Part shown: piece after piece, positions 1-11,489 of the stretch | Position numbering within the stretch: position 1 is the first letter of the stretch | How the letters are laid out: each line of letters starts with the position of its first letter | Source of the DNA: Tetrastigma voinierianum | Taxonomy: Eukaryota; Streptophyta; Magnoliopsida; Vitales; Vitaceae | DNA length: 64,000 nt | Direction of reading: 5' to 3' | Assembly (NCBI GenBank): GCA_016808115.1 | Contig: JAEQBH010009432.1 | Span: 62,001 to 126,000 of the forward strand | Made by a program: the position numbers and the translations under genes | The notes under the pieces: generated by a model | The model's input: the letters and a program-made list of their open reading frames with translations, nothing else | The model's database searches: none | What the model was told of the DNA's origin: nothing

Positions 1-176
1 CATGAGTTTCTCAAGCACCTTGTTCTTGAAAATGAAACAATCTCATCGCTATGATGATTACAGGTGCCCCCAAAATCTACTTTCGGGATATTTCTTTATA
101 AGAATCCCATGGCCCGTGTTAGGATCATTTTTAGGACAAGTTGTTGCTTCCACCCATTTGGATGCATAGTCCATAG

Positions 177-591
177 TTAGGAGTATGTACAGATTTCCAA
201 ATGAAGATGGAAAAGGTCCATGAAATCTATTCCCCATACATCAAAAAGTTGCATCACCAAGATACCTTGTAGGGGCATTTCATGTCTTCTGCTGATATTT
301 CCCATTCTCTGGCATTGATCACAAAGTTTAACCCACTCAAAACAATCTTTGAATATGGTAGGCGATAAAAACCCTAATTGGAGGAATTTTATGGGGTGTT
401 TTGTCTCTATGAAAATGTCCTCCATATGGTGATGCATGACATTCATATAAGAATCCCCACCTGTTCACTTTATGGCACCTCACGATTATCATATCAGCTC
501 CTCTTCGAATAACGATTAGGTCATCCCATATATATAATACATTGTCAATTCTTAACTTCTTTCTACGTTGGTATTTGAATTCTAGTGGCAT
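177..591 (-). pseudogene. Integrase N-terminal zinc-binding region (Athila-like)
   Basis: Two overlapping minus-strand reading frames together give the start of a Ty3/gypsy integrase. The first carries YGGHFHRDKT, matching the H-x-G-G-H-F part of the HHCC zinc finger. The second carries KLCDQCQRMGNISRRHEMPL, the CxxC half followed by the linker, and then [12 protein letters not shown], which corresponds to the first catalytic aspartate (WGIDFMGPF in intact relatives). One frame change separates the halves. The catalytic core continues off the left edge. In an intact element this protein inserts the cDNA into the host chromosome; this copy is broken. Confidence 0.8.
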
Positions 592-699
592 AACTCCTGA
601 CTAGAAAATTTCGATGTCGACATACGAGGTGATTGAATAATGACTGGAATAAGCTGCTCATCGGAAGTTTTCTACTAGAGGTATGTTCCCTTTTCTTTT

Positions 700-960
700 A
701 CAGTAGTCTTTTCAATTCTTGACAAGTGATCAACTATCACATTATCACAACCCTTCCTGTCCTTGATCTCTAGATCAAATTCTTGCGGTAACAATACTCA
801 TCTGATCAGTCTTGGCTTAGCTTCTTTCTTTGCCATCAAATATTTAATTACAGCATGATCGGTATGGATGATGACTTGGGATCCCAATATGTATGGCTTG
901 AACTTTTCACATGCAAATACCATGGCCAACATCTCTTTTTTAGTAGTTGAGTAGTTCTCT
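700..960 (-). pseudogene. RNase H domain of Athila-like pol
   Basis: On the minus strand the sequence reads [20 protein letters not shown], then [32 protein letters not shown] and DHLSRIEK in order. This is the Ty3/gypsy RNase H with the conserved TDH, and the tail that precedes integrase. The role in an active element is removal of the RNA template during reverse transcription. One in-frame stop interrupts the stretch between RLIR and VLLPQEF, where relatives have a tryptophan. It lies between the RT (right) and integrase (left), as expected. Confidence 0.8.
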
Positions 961-1089
961 TGAGCTTCATTGAAGGTTTTCTTTGGCTTTTGATATGGCC
1001 CTAAACATTTTTGTCAATTTTACGTCAGTGGCTCCATTGCATAATCATGGCATCACCACGTAATCTGAATTCCTTATTCTAGTCTAGTT

Positions 1090-1900
1090 TAGACGCGTTG
1101 GGAGCTTCAACTAATGCGGATCTAATCTCTTGAATGAGGATTGGTAGGATTCATCAAAATTAAACTTAGTATCCTTTTCCAATATCCTACATAATGGTCT
1201 TGCAATTTTGAGAAATCTCTGATAAATCTTTTATAAAAACCAACATGTCCCAAAAAACTTCTTATTTCCTTTACTGTTATAGGTGGCAAAAGAGTCTTTA
1301 TGATAGAAACCTTTGCTCGGTCCACTTTGATATATGCGAATTACATTGCGAGATAGTAATGCCATACATTTACCATAAAATGACATTTTCCCGATTCAAG
1401 GCTAAATTCTTGTCTAGCATGCGAAGTATTGTCCCAATTTTACGATCAATGTTAAAAGCGGATCCATAAGCGTAGAAGTCATCCATGAATATCTCCATAA
1501 CACTCCTCTACGAATGAAAACACCAGACATCATGCATCTTTGAAATGTGAGAAGCATTGCATAACCCCGAATGACATTCTTCTAAAAGCAAAAGTACTAT
1601 AAGGGCATGTGAAAGTAGTTTCTCTGGTCCTCAGTCTGTGCAATTTGGTTATATCTAGAATATCCATCGAAAAGCGAAGTGAGGTGTGCGCGATCTATCG
1701 ACATCGATCAATGAAGGGTAGGAAAATGATCATTCTGAGATTTGCAGTATTCAATTTTCTGTCATGCACACCCTCCATCTGTCACGAGTTCTTGTAAGGA
1801 GTGGTTCCATTCCTTTCATTCACGATCGCAGTGAATCCACCTAGCGAAAACCACATAGTGAACTCACCCGGATTTATGCGATATTGCATAAATAAAGCCT
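1090..1900 (-). pseudogene. Reverse transcriptase domain of Athila-like pol
   Basis: Minus-strand fragments in several frames give the RT motifs in order: FDGYSRYNQI near 1650-1680 (palm, first aspartate), CPYSTFAFRRMSFG near 1590-1630, then EIFMDDFYAYG at about 1465-1497, which is the catalytic Y/F-x-D-D box, and finally KTLLPPITVKEIRSFLGHVG near 1250-1320, the start of the connection to RNase H. At least three frame changes and several stops are present. An intact protein copies element RNA into DNA in a cytoplasmic particle. The FMDD form of the active site is typical of Athila elements. Confidence 0.8.
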
Positions 1901-2374
1901 ACATTTAGCCATTTGGCACTTCGCTTCCTTCCTGACATCAGCCATTCTGGATTCGACCTCCTTTGATGTTGGTGAAGTCTTTGCATTATCTTCTAGCGAG
2001 AATTTTGTGCATGCAAATGGAAGGGCCCGATACCTTTGAGATCTTGATTGACGAGCAATTGTTGACTTGTATTTCCTTAGAATCTTTGCTGAGTTTCTGT
2101 TCTTCATTCTCAATCGTCTGGTGATATATTCACTGGTTATGCCTTTTCTAGTTACAGAAAGCATATTTCGAGATGACTAGGCAATTCTTTCCATATTAAC
2201 CCTTTTTATCTTGGTTTCTTGCTCAATTGTTTTCTTTCCTTGCTGCAATTCTCTTTATTGTTTTTCATTCAAACTTCAGGCTGTTTTACGTATATTACAG
2301 AAGCTAGAATGCAACAATTCATAATCAACACTCTTAAGATATTGGAAATTCATCTCATTTTCATTGATAGAATG

Positions 2375-3050
2375 CTAAATGTTACAATCAGATTTCAGTT
2401 CAAAACTGATGGGACTAATGTTATCTACATCCATATAATTTTCTTCATCAACATCATACTGTGTTAAGCTTTTGTTGCGGTTGAAGTGCATTGCTTCATT
2501 TCCCACTCTCAGGGTTAGCTCACCTTTCTGTACATCGATCAGGGCAACTCCAGTTACTAAGAAGGGTCTTCCTAACAACAGAGGAACCTATGTTTTCTCT
2601 TCCATTTTCATGACAACAAAATCCCTGGGAAGATGGAATTTCCCTACGGCCAATACATCCTCGAGGACTTTCCTTAAGTTTGTGCCATTAACCTATCGAC
2701 CATTTGCAAAATGTAATTGTTGTTTGATAAGTTTCCCCAAACTCAACCTTTGTATCAGCACGATAAGGGCATCAGGACGATCTTGGCTTTGGTGACACAA
2801 AGTTTTCTTGAATTCATATTTTCCGATTGTCTTGGGAATGAGTAAAGCGCCGAGGGTCTTTCATCTTAGCTGGTAGGCTCTTTTGAATAACTGCACTGCA
2901 TGTAACAGTTAGGCTCACCACTCCTTCCTCATCAATTTTCTTCTTTTTGCTCAGTATATCCTTCAGGAATTTTGCATAGTTTGGCATTTGATTTATAACA
3001 TCTGCAAAGGGAACGTTAATTTCTATCTTCTTGAAATTTTCCAAGAATTT
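2375..3050 (-). pseudogene. Gag-pol aspartic protease region (Athila-like)
   Basis: Two minus-strand frames give the region that surrounds the retropepsin of Athila-like elements. The right piece contains the conserved upstream stretch INVPFADVINQMPNYAKFLK followed by the KDILSKKKK segment. The left piece contains MLGRPFLVTGVALIDVQKG followed by ELTLRVGNEAMHFN, the C-terminal end of the protease fold where ILGRPFLATG is the family signature. The catalytic D-[ST]-G should lie between the two pieces (about 2600-2800); I did not find an intact copy there. In an intact element this domain cuts the gag-pol precursor. Confidence 0.75.
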
Positions 3051-4059
3051 AGAAAATTGTTCCTCCTTCTTTTCCTTCTGAAGTCTTTGTGGGAAAGGAA
3101 CTGTAGGTGTGTAGGCTTGACCCTTTTCTTTCTATTTTTGTTCACAGTTTTTCCCTTGCTATTCAGTATGCACTTTATTATCAATTTCTATAGCCCACTC
3201 TGAATTGTTCTTTCTATCTTCTTTTCCAGTTTCTTTCACTTCTTCTTGCTCAGACCTTTCCTTCTTTTCTGCTCTGCTACTACTCAATTCCTTGCCACTC
3301 CTCAGCTGGATTGCCATACAGTCCCTTGGATTCTTCTAAGTGTCACTAGGGAAAGCATCCTTGGTCTTATTCTGCATGGTTAAGGCCAGCTGCCCAACCT
3401 GTGTTTCCAAGTTCTTAAGTAAAGCATTAGTGTTTGCTTGAAAAATTTGTGTGTTGAATTTAAAAGTTTCCAACTCAACAAATTTTTGTTCATAGAGTTT
3501 GTATTTTTTTTTATTTGTCCCCCATGAACTACGATTTGCTCCTCGAAAAGTGAGTCCTCTTCTAACCTTGATATTCATTTATGTTCTCTCCTTGTTATTT
3601 GCCTCTTGGTGGAACCTTGGTGGATTATCTATCCTTCTTTTGAAAACCTTGCCCATGTCTTGGGCCTGTGATGCTCACTCCCACCATGTGAAGTTCTCAT
3701 GGCCTCGGTGTTGGTGTGTTGTGTGTGCAAGTTGGGGTTAGGCTTGAAATGGTAGCTTCTTTTGTTTCATTCAAATAATTGGCCTCCTCGACTTGATAGG
3801 GATCTCGTAATTGGTCCCTTAGCACTTCATACGATTCATCTCTCTTCCCACTACTCCAATTTCATGAGCATAGTGCATTCTTTTCTCTCTGATTCCCGGC
3901 TTGTGCATTATTGCGCCAGTTTTGCTTCAATCATTTTATTAAGCTGTGACCCCACTCCCCTTTATTGTATTTGTTTGCTCCACACGAAGGTCGGATGGAC
4001 TTTCATATTGCATTTGGCCGGGTCTTACATCGGTTGCTTTGCTTCCTGCTGCACTTCTT

Positions 4060-4480
4060 CGGCCACCGTGCCCCCGACCAAGCTACATCTATGATGCCCT
4101 TGAGTTATGTTGGTGTGGTAGACAATATCCATTTTGGTCTACAAGTCTATGCCATGCATAGTGTACCTCTTCAACAACCTTTTGTACCTTTCCTAGGCAT
4201 AAGCTTTCATCCTCCCCCTGTTTGAATACAATGATCTCCATAGTCTTTACATTTGTGGTGATGGGAAAAATCTGTCTGGAAGTAAGCCTCACCAACTCTT
4301 CCCATGTATTAGCGAGGCCATATAGCGTGATTCGTACCATGTGGCTGCGATATCTCTTGAGAAAAGGGAAAGATTCGCCAAGTTGAATCACCTCCCAGTC
4401 TCACACCATTTAGTTTCATTGTGTTGGCCATCGAGGGAGTGGCCCATGTGCTCATTAGGATCTTGATGGGATGGAATTTA
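4060..4480 (-). pseudogene. Gag (retrotrans_gag) fragment, Athila-like
   Basis: A minus-strand frame of about 100 residues reads FPFLKRYRSHMVRITLYGLA then NTWEELVRLT and FPITTNVKTMEI, followed by a part rich in W, H and G. This matches the capsid region of Athila gag (FPFSL...A..W...L....TTWEEL...F...F). Intact gag builds the virus-like particle. The N-terminal part of gag (about 4480-4930) reads poorly and contains several stops. Between this fragment and the protease (3050-4060) I see only decayed coding-like sequence, probably the CCHC zinc-finger end of gag. Confidence 0.7.
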
Positions 4481-4990
4481 TCAAAGTGGATTATGTTGCA
4501 CCCGTGGTATTCGGTGCTAGTTTCAGCTCAAAATTATTAGCCTCTCTAGCGGATTGTCCTAGCTTCTTTGAATATTCTTCTTGGATATTGGTCTCAATCC
4601 TCCATTGTATCTTACATCAGGAAAATGACGCTACTATTGTTTCTTGTTCAAGCTGTCGACCCATTCTTTCATACGCCATAATTATTTGTTTACGCCATTC
4701 CTTCCTTAAGTTCCTCAATGTTCTTTTCAGTCGGTGTCCCCACAGGGAAACATATCGGTCCCGGCTGTGCATAGAAATAACTTCTGAAATGGAAACATAT
4801 TGGGAATTAATTGGAAATAATAGTATTAAAAATCGTGATATACCTTTTAAGCTCTCTAAAAGGTTAGTAGCTTATCGACCAACTAGTATCATTGTTTTTG
4901 TGAATTTCTTTTTGCCTAAAAAATAAAGAAAAATGTCAGATGTAGCATTTCTCTTTTTGTCAGAATATTGATTTATTCAAATCCTTTCAA

Positions 4991-5008
4991 TCCCCGACAA
5001 CGGCGCCA
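4991..5008 (-). other. Primer binding site, tRNA-Asp type
   Basis: Read on the minus strand the site is TGGCGCCGTTGTCGGGGA. It differs by one base from the primer site used by most Athila elements (TGGCGCCGTTGCCGGGGA, complementary to the 3' end of tRNA-Asp). It lies directly inside the LTR end and upstream of gag, which fixes the element's orientation. Confidence 0.85.
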
Positions 5009-5171
5009 TAAAACTTGTTTGTCCTTTTAATGTATAGACTAAACCACTCAATTTTAACACCTCTATTGGAGCCTTACAATTCCCCTACAGTGGAACCAAA
5101 ATTTGAGCTAGTTGTTTGAAAATTAGAAAATTATCTTATATTCTGGAATTTATAAAATGAGTTTGTCAATC

Positions 5172-5254
5172 TCTGAGGGAATGATATCTGGACTTGCATC
5201 CAATTTTTACTACTTGTATGACCTATGCAAGTCCGAGGATATCATTCCCTCGGA
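5172..5254. repeat. Inverted repeat (hairpin) in the LTR
   Basis: The left arm at 5172-5198 (core GAGGGAATGATATC, then GGACTTGCA) is complementary to the right arm at 5226-5254 (core GATATCATTCCCTC, preceded by TGCAAGTCC). The arms pair over about 26 bases with one small bulge around a 27-base loop. Confidence 0.8.
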
Positions 5255-6500
5255 AGTTAGTGAGAATTTTGGAAATCAACTACCTAACTACTCAAGATCC
5301 ATACTATTTGCACCTCCTTGTGTAATGAATTGAAAAGTGGAATTTGAAAGACAAGATAATTCTATTTTATATTCTTTATTAAAATAAAAATTGAATTAAA
5401 TCAAATAAAATAACTGGACTGAATTAGTTCTCTGCTAGAAATGAACAACGCATTATGGGCTAACTTTGTGAAATAGCCAATTTGCATTATAATCCATTGA
5501 TTTTCACTAATCGTAATTTGGATTTGGATTGTCAAAAGATGCCTAATAATGCAGCTTGGATTTCTCCCATGATTCACTAATTAGGAGTCCATGGCTTCTT
5601 TTAAAGAACATGGATCCTAATCAGTTACTTGTATTCGAACACTCTTTGCAAGATGGGTATTTTTAACTGATACGTCATGCCCATTCGCCAAGACTCTGAT
5701 TTCTTGCTTCCCGAGATAGAGGTCATTTACAAAAACCTCACAAATTGGTTGATGACTCCTCCTTTAGATCTGATGAATTTTTTCTTTCCTTGATTAGATC
5801 TCAGCTAACATAGGATCAAGATCTTTCTATCATATTAAGGTGAAATCTCTGATTATTCAAATTGATAAATAATCCCCTTCAACTTCAATTATGAGTGAAT
5901 TGGAAATTTATCGAAGTGAACTCTCAGGGCTTTTTAGTTCTTCAATAATAGTCTAACATACCCATAAATTTAATGTTTCAAACTCTCAGGAATCTCCATC
6001 TTTGTGTCACTCAAAAGGCCTCCTGGAGATCAGAGCAGGATACAGTCTTTTGAAAGGGTATTCGATACTACTATTGGAAACAAATCAATTCAAGAACAAC
6101 ATCAATCAAATAAATCCCAAATCCAGGAAATTCCTTCTAATTTATGCAAAAAAGACTATAACTAACAACAGGTCCATTCCAGTGGAAGTTGTGCTTCTAA
6201 AAAACTGAATCATAATCAACAATGGAATATTGATAAAAAACGTCCACTATAACTGTAATAAACTAAAAGAACTGAATTCCATAAATTTTCTAGACTTCAT
6301 TAATTCCAGACAGTAATTGGAAAAGAGATTGAACGATTTGATCAAGGTTCACAATTCAAAATAGATTGCTAGTTCAGATCCAGAAATAAAAAAATCAAAA
6401 TGATTGTAACTAATCTATTCTAAAAATATACAAGTGAGTCTTCTTCAATCCCCCAAGGATCTGGGTTCCGGAAGAGCTGCTTCCTCCTAACGCAAAGACA

Positions 6501-6510
6501 CCTATTTATA
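6501..6510 (-). promoter_or_regulatory. TATA box of the Athila-like LTR
   Basis: TATAAATAGG on the minus strand, followed downstream by GTGTC. It is the only good TATA box in this LTR and lies in the expected sense orientation for transcription into gag. Confidence 0.6.
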
Positions 6511-6579
6511 CATTTCGATGTGGTGGGCACGATTGAAGGCTTCAGTGGATTCCTAAATTAAATGGCCCGGACTCATTCG

Positions 6580-7056
6580 GTCGCGACACAAGGATCTTGT
6601 CACGGCCCGGGTTACGATCGTGAGCTTGCAGTGCGTCGTGACTTCAATTACTTTATCATGGCTTCTTTGTTTTGTTTTGGTAGTAGGAATTCGCAACTGA
6701 TGTCTTAATCTAGCGTCGTTCTTTGCTGACCTCTTCATTTAGTTATCGAGGACCTAGTTTCCTTGTCGGGGCGGCGTGAATTACTTTATCCCCTTGATTC
6801 TTTTTGCAACTAAGTTTTTAGTTGCGACATAAGTTTTGCCTAGAGTTTCTTCTTTCTCTTGAATCTTTGTCAAGACATGAATTGTTGTGTCGTGACCAAG
6901 TTTAGTTGCCAGTAGTTATGATTCTTGTTGAGACAACTTTTTTTGGTCTCTATAAATCTGACGTATCGGCGAACCTCGATTCCATGTCGCGACTTGGTTG
7001 GCGTCCCTTCCCTACATTGAGTTAAGTGTAAGCGACCTAGTTTTTCATGTCGTGAC
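6580..7056. repeat. Five dispersed GTCGYGAC motifs in the LTR U3
   Basis: The 8-mer GTCGCGAC or GTCGTGAC occurs at 6580-6587, 6635-6642, 6889-6896, 6986-6993 and 7049-7056, all upstream of the LTR TATA box. GTCGCGAC is a perfect palindrome. Degenerate relatives (GTCACGGC, GTTGCGAC) lie near 6600 and 7090-7110. Confidence 0.6.
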
Positions 7057-7117
7057 ACAATTTATGTTGCCCGACCACTTTGATTCACAGGTCACGGCTT
7101 CGCGCGCATGTTGCGAC

Positions 7118-8550
7118 ATCATTTTGTTTTTGTCTTACGCGGGCGCATCGCGCGTTGGGTTGAGAGGCCGAGTTTAGAGCGCATCGGCAGCTTAGAAATC
7201 AGCGGGAGCACAACCACGAAACCCTCTTATTTGGCGGTTGGAATTAGGCGCCAGCCCCTTCCTTTACATAATCCCTGTCATTCCTGCCCGTTGCCAATAG
7301 AGCTTGTTAGGGGCGAACATTTCGTTCTCGCTGACCTCTTGAAGTCGATCCCGGGTAGCTCTTCTCAAGTGGGGTTCGTTCAGGAGCAAGAGCCTTAAGC
7401 CAAGATCACTGAAGGAGCCTTGGCTAGCTTTGTCTGGCCTGATCAATCACCCTTAGCCGAACAAGATTCATAGCCTGCCCCCTATGCGGCAAAGAAGAAG
7501 AGAAAGAAGGCAAAAAATGTTGGATAGATCAAGGCTGCCGGCACTGGACTAGAAAAAGGGTTTGTGGAATGGGTGGATCTAATCTCTAGTGAGCCGGTTG
7601 AGGAGAGGGAGGACGATATGTCTAGCCTCAGCCTGGCGATTCCGCCGCGCGAATCTTGTGGCGAGCTGGGACTACCGAAGGGAGACTACCTCCGGCTTTG
7701 AAGACCCCGGGCAATGGCGACCCAAATGGTGGTCGGGCGAAGAGGTTCGAAGAGTCGCGATGATTACTTTGTGGACTCTGCAGGGACGGCCCGATGCCTT
7801 GTCGGCTTTGGAGGCGCAGCTTGGGGTGTCCACGGGGCTGTGTGCTCGTTGGAGGGAGATGGGATTTTTAATGGGAGGTTTCTCGGCGCTAATAACGTTG
7901 TGCGAGGCTCCATCTATAGAGAGCGACCATTATGCCGTTGCTGCTTTGTTGGCCGAGTTCGACCTTGCAATTGGCGACCCCACAAGATAAGAGGGGCCAC
8001 GATGAGCTGTGTTAAACTAGTGGTGTGGGATCCACGAGGAAGATCGTCACACGCCCAGGTTTAGATGTTGCCAGTCATCAATAGTAGAAACCCTTCAATC
8101 GAAGAAGGGACGGCACGTAGCGATATGGGAGCTCTGCCCCTGATCTTAACCAGATCTACAGGTGGTGATTTATCTTTGAAGAGTATTCCATTCCCTTCCC
8201 CCGCTACTTAGATAAAAAGTCCTACTAACGTGTGGCCGAGGACGGGATGTATATTTGCAACCATGACTTCAATGAGATGGTTGGGCTGGTATGGTCAGAC
8301 TTCTAATCATTTGAGCGTGAGTCTCATGTTGTGTAGCCAGTTTCTTCTACGCCTTTCCTTTCCACGAGGAACTTCCTTTGCTATCAGGAAACATGGCACG
8401 CCAGCGCAAAGACTTCATCTCGGGCTGGGCGTCTTTGAAAGTTGTGATGCTATGCTTTCGATCCACTACCTACATCATGCCCCCACCCCCACAGGCGAAG
8501 GGAGGGTGACGGAGATTTGTGCGAGACTCTTTACGATTTTTCGACATTGA
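7118..8550 (+). other. GC-rich coding-like relic, unassigned
   Basis: This block is clearly more GC-rich than its surroundings and holds overlapping plus-strand open stretches of 96, 133, 116 and 106 codons that do not join in one frame. A lysine-rich KKKRKKAKN segment lies near 7500, followed by an acidic stretch (EPVEEREDDMSS) near 7600. I do not recognise a domain. A weak likeness to the N-terminus of a LINE endonuclease (KLVVWDPRG near 8015) is not enough for a call. Its position next to the 8.55 kb insertion boundary allows it to be the displaced half of the antisense ORF that resumes at 18761, which is likewise GC-rich and on the plus strand. This is a hypothesis only. Confidence 0.35.
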
Positions 8551-9599
8551 TGGGCCCACATTTCATATATATAATTTCATAATGAAATAAATCTTGGAAA
8601 ACTACCACCATAGCGGTGTTTAAGCCCATTATACACTGAGTCCCATTTATTTGTATTAATAAACAAATTCCCTTATTACAAAAATATTACATTTGTAGTG
8701 CAAGCAGTTAAAAACCTATATCATGTGAACTCCTATTCTTTGTGTTGGCAGCATTTGTATGTGGAATACCTCGAGATGTCATTTCGTGAACTACGGATGA
8801 AAGCGTTACGTCTTAAGTTTAGCTTAATTGGGGAAACGAGATAGCAGTATGACCCTTGAAGTGGTCACAATTCTTTTTGGATATATATAACATAATGCAT
8901 ATGTCAGAGTTTACGTATAACCTAATTCTTATCACAGAGTTTTCATATCTCCCGTAGGAGTTCAGAACAAAGATCTTGTACAAAAGGTACTCGTTGGTAC
9001 AATCTGAACAAAGCGATTACTTATGCTTTCTTATTTGTTCATTATTATTCATATTCTTATCATATAAAGGGTTCACTTCATCATTTATTCAAATACTTTT
9101 CATATTGCCTAGACTAGTAACAATGAATGAGAGGGACCACCAAGCAATAAGTACCCAAAGTGCTATCTGATCTTATGAGTCTTTGAAGCATATACGTGTC
9201 TACCCATGTAATGAAGTGTCGTAGCACTACTTGGGAGTGTCGTTACCTTGTCGAGCCATGCTGCCCATGCGGATTTCGTAGCACTAGTAAGTCTTCGAAG
9301 CACTAAACGGAGATGTGCTTGCCCGTATATGAAGTGTACGGTAACCGCGATCTTGCGAGAAGTGTCATTATGGCGAGCAGAGGCGTGCCTATTCATTCGC
9401 TATCGATCTTGACGGATATACAATTGCCTTATGCATTTTTAGAAGGCTTATTATTTTCTTAATCACATTAGCAAATAAGACGAAAACAATGTTTGCCGAC
9501 AATAGGATCAGTAAGTGACGAGTCTGACATTTTTCCTATAACTTTTATGCACATGTGATCCTTTCATTCGAATTAAAGGGAAGAACATAATAAAATAGG

Positions 9600-9850
9600 A
9601 TTGTAGGGTGGGGTACTGGGACCTTAAACAACTTTAGTCACAGATACTCGACTTTCGATCTGAAGCATAACATCCTCACAGACCTTAAACCACTTTGAGT
9701 ATCGGGTACTCAGCTTTGAGTGCTCCCGGTACTTAACGTGCTCCCGAACCTTAAACCACTTTAAGTATCGGTACTTAACCTCCTTTGGACCAAAAACAAT
9801 TAAGTACCAGTACTTAGCTTTCAGTACTGGTACTCACCTGCGATTTCTGC
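9600..9850. repeat. Short direct and inverted repeats around GTACT
   Basis: The phrase CCTTAAACCACTTT plus a GTATCGGGTACT-type core recurs near 9660-9715 and 9740-9780. At 9803-9814 AGTACCAGTACT faces AGTACTGGTACT at 9823-9834, a 12-base perfect inverted repeat with an 8-base loop. Confidence 0.6.
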
Positions 9851-11489
9851 AGGTTTGCCTCTTTTCACCCGAAATTTCCAACCAAAACCCAAAACACATA
9901 AAAACAACTCCCGAAACTTGACTTGAACCAATCAAAACCGCTCAAGCCCATAAAAACCAACCAACGACACTTTCATATTAGGAAGTTAGGTTTTCCTAAC
10001 AACCCATAAACAAGTAGGGCTTGTGATAGTTTCCATACATATAGGTTCCATACCAAAGTTCCATACTAACAAATATTAGAGTTCCAAACCTGGATTTCTT
10101 CTCTTCTTCTTTTCCTTATCTTTGCTTGAACAATTGGAAACCCAAAAATGGGTTCTTCTCCTCTCCTCCACCGTAATTTCCTAACGAATGAGAAATGTAG
10201 CAGGAAATGACTCGGCACCGGTGTCAAGCGAGGAGTGTCATTTTATTTTATTTACTAAAAGGCACATTCATTCATTATAATGTTAAACATTCAACTTGTA
10301 CAATGTTACATGCTTATTGAGATGCAAATATATACAAGCTCTTTCCGTATGAAAGTGTTCAATATTTACAATATTTATTGCTTACAAAGAACAAAAATAC
10401 ATATACCTTAGACCAAATATGGTCTTCCAATGAGTACCTAGTGATGTGGTACTTGATTAAGCGATCTTGAATTATCGTCTTCTAATTTCCTCTTACGTAC
10501 CTACGCGAGGATAAGAGCGGCTGCGTCTTGGAGCATGGCTTAGTAGATAATGCTAAGTGGACAGCCTAATAAGGATCATCTTGCACACGACCTGTATGCC
10601 CATGACAAATATAACATTTACATATATCCATTTCTCATATCTACTTTTTCATAGCTTGTGTTTCATTTCTTATCATATTTTTCATATACTTTTCATGTCA
10701 TCTTCTGACTTTCTTGCTTGTGCTATAACTTAGGTATACATCATCCTTAGCAACATGGACAAAAAAATCGGATTTTTCGACCGAACTATCTCCCAAAAAT
10801 CAATTTTCGGTCGGCATTGAAAAGATTTTGCAACAGATAATCGGAGTCGAATCGGTCGTCGTCGATTTTCTCAAAAAATCGATCGTCGATTTTCCACGGC
10901 ATCGCATGGTGTGGAGCGTAATACTGTGAGCGCGTTTTAGCGAAAAAACCAGCGTGTCGTCGGCGATAAAATGAAAATTGCGAAATCGGCGGATTGGCCA
11001 GCCACCTGTCGCCTTAATCCTAACCTCGTATTGTTTCTGTTTTTTGATCTAGCGGTCCAAATTTCTCCTCCTTTTTTAAAGAATCCATGGCTATATTTTT
11101 TATCCTAACGATTGATTTTAAAAATGCGGGAAACTTGATCTAACGGTCCAGAATTATTTCTAACGGATATATGATGATCAACGGTCGATTTGAACCAAAA
11201 TCAAATCAACGGTTAGCAATAAATCACAACGGTTTTTTTGACAATCCAATGACTATTTTGACTCCAAAAAATTCTATAAATACCCCTAAAATCATACACT
11301 TTCATTACAAACTCATCCATCCACATCTAAGCTCCATTTCACTCTCAAATAATTTTTTCTTTGTTCTTTATCCTAATTTTTTGGAAGATCTTTGTGAATT
11401 AAGGTATGTTTCTTTGTTCATTAATTTTGTTTTTATGCATATTTTATTTAGTTTTATTTTGGTGTTGAAGTAGTTTATAATAAATATTT

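Larger units (their letters stand above)
1..7118 (-). mobile_element. Athila-like Ty3/gypsy retrotransposon, 3' part cut by window edge
   Basis: Reading leftwards on the minus strand, this holds an LTR, a tRNA-Asp-type primer binding site, gag, protease, reverse transcriptase, RNase H and the start of integrase, the standard Ty3/gypsy order. The RNase H wording ([32 protein letters not shown]) and an RT active site of the F-M-D-D type are characteristic of the Athila lineage, as is the primer site. All domains carry stops and frame changes, so the copy cannot make a working polyprotein. The rest of integrase and the 3' LTR lie left of the window. The outer LTR limit near 7118 is estimated from a change in base composition, not from a terminal motif. 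Confidence 0.8.
5016..7118 (-). mobile_element. 5' LTR of the Athila-like element
   Basis: The LTR begins on the plus strand with TGTTTGTCC just outside the primer site, which is the reverse complement of a canonical ...CA LTR end. No protein-coding signal is visible. A TATA box lies at 6501-6510 on the minus strand, giving about 1.5 kb of R-U5 and about 0.6 kb of upstream U3. The U3 end is not marked by a clear terminal motif, so 7118 is approximate. Confidence 0.6.

Noticed and set aside
3499..4225. Overlapping plus-strand open frames of 71-110 codons
   Set aside because: They run antisense to gag of the minus-strand Athila-like element and match no known domain.
7997..8300. Possible LINE endonuclease start (KLVVWDPRG, then CNHDFNEMVG)
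   Set aside because: Two short likenesses in different frames with wrong spacing; no reverse transcriptase follows.
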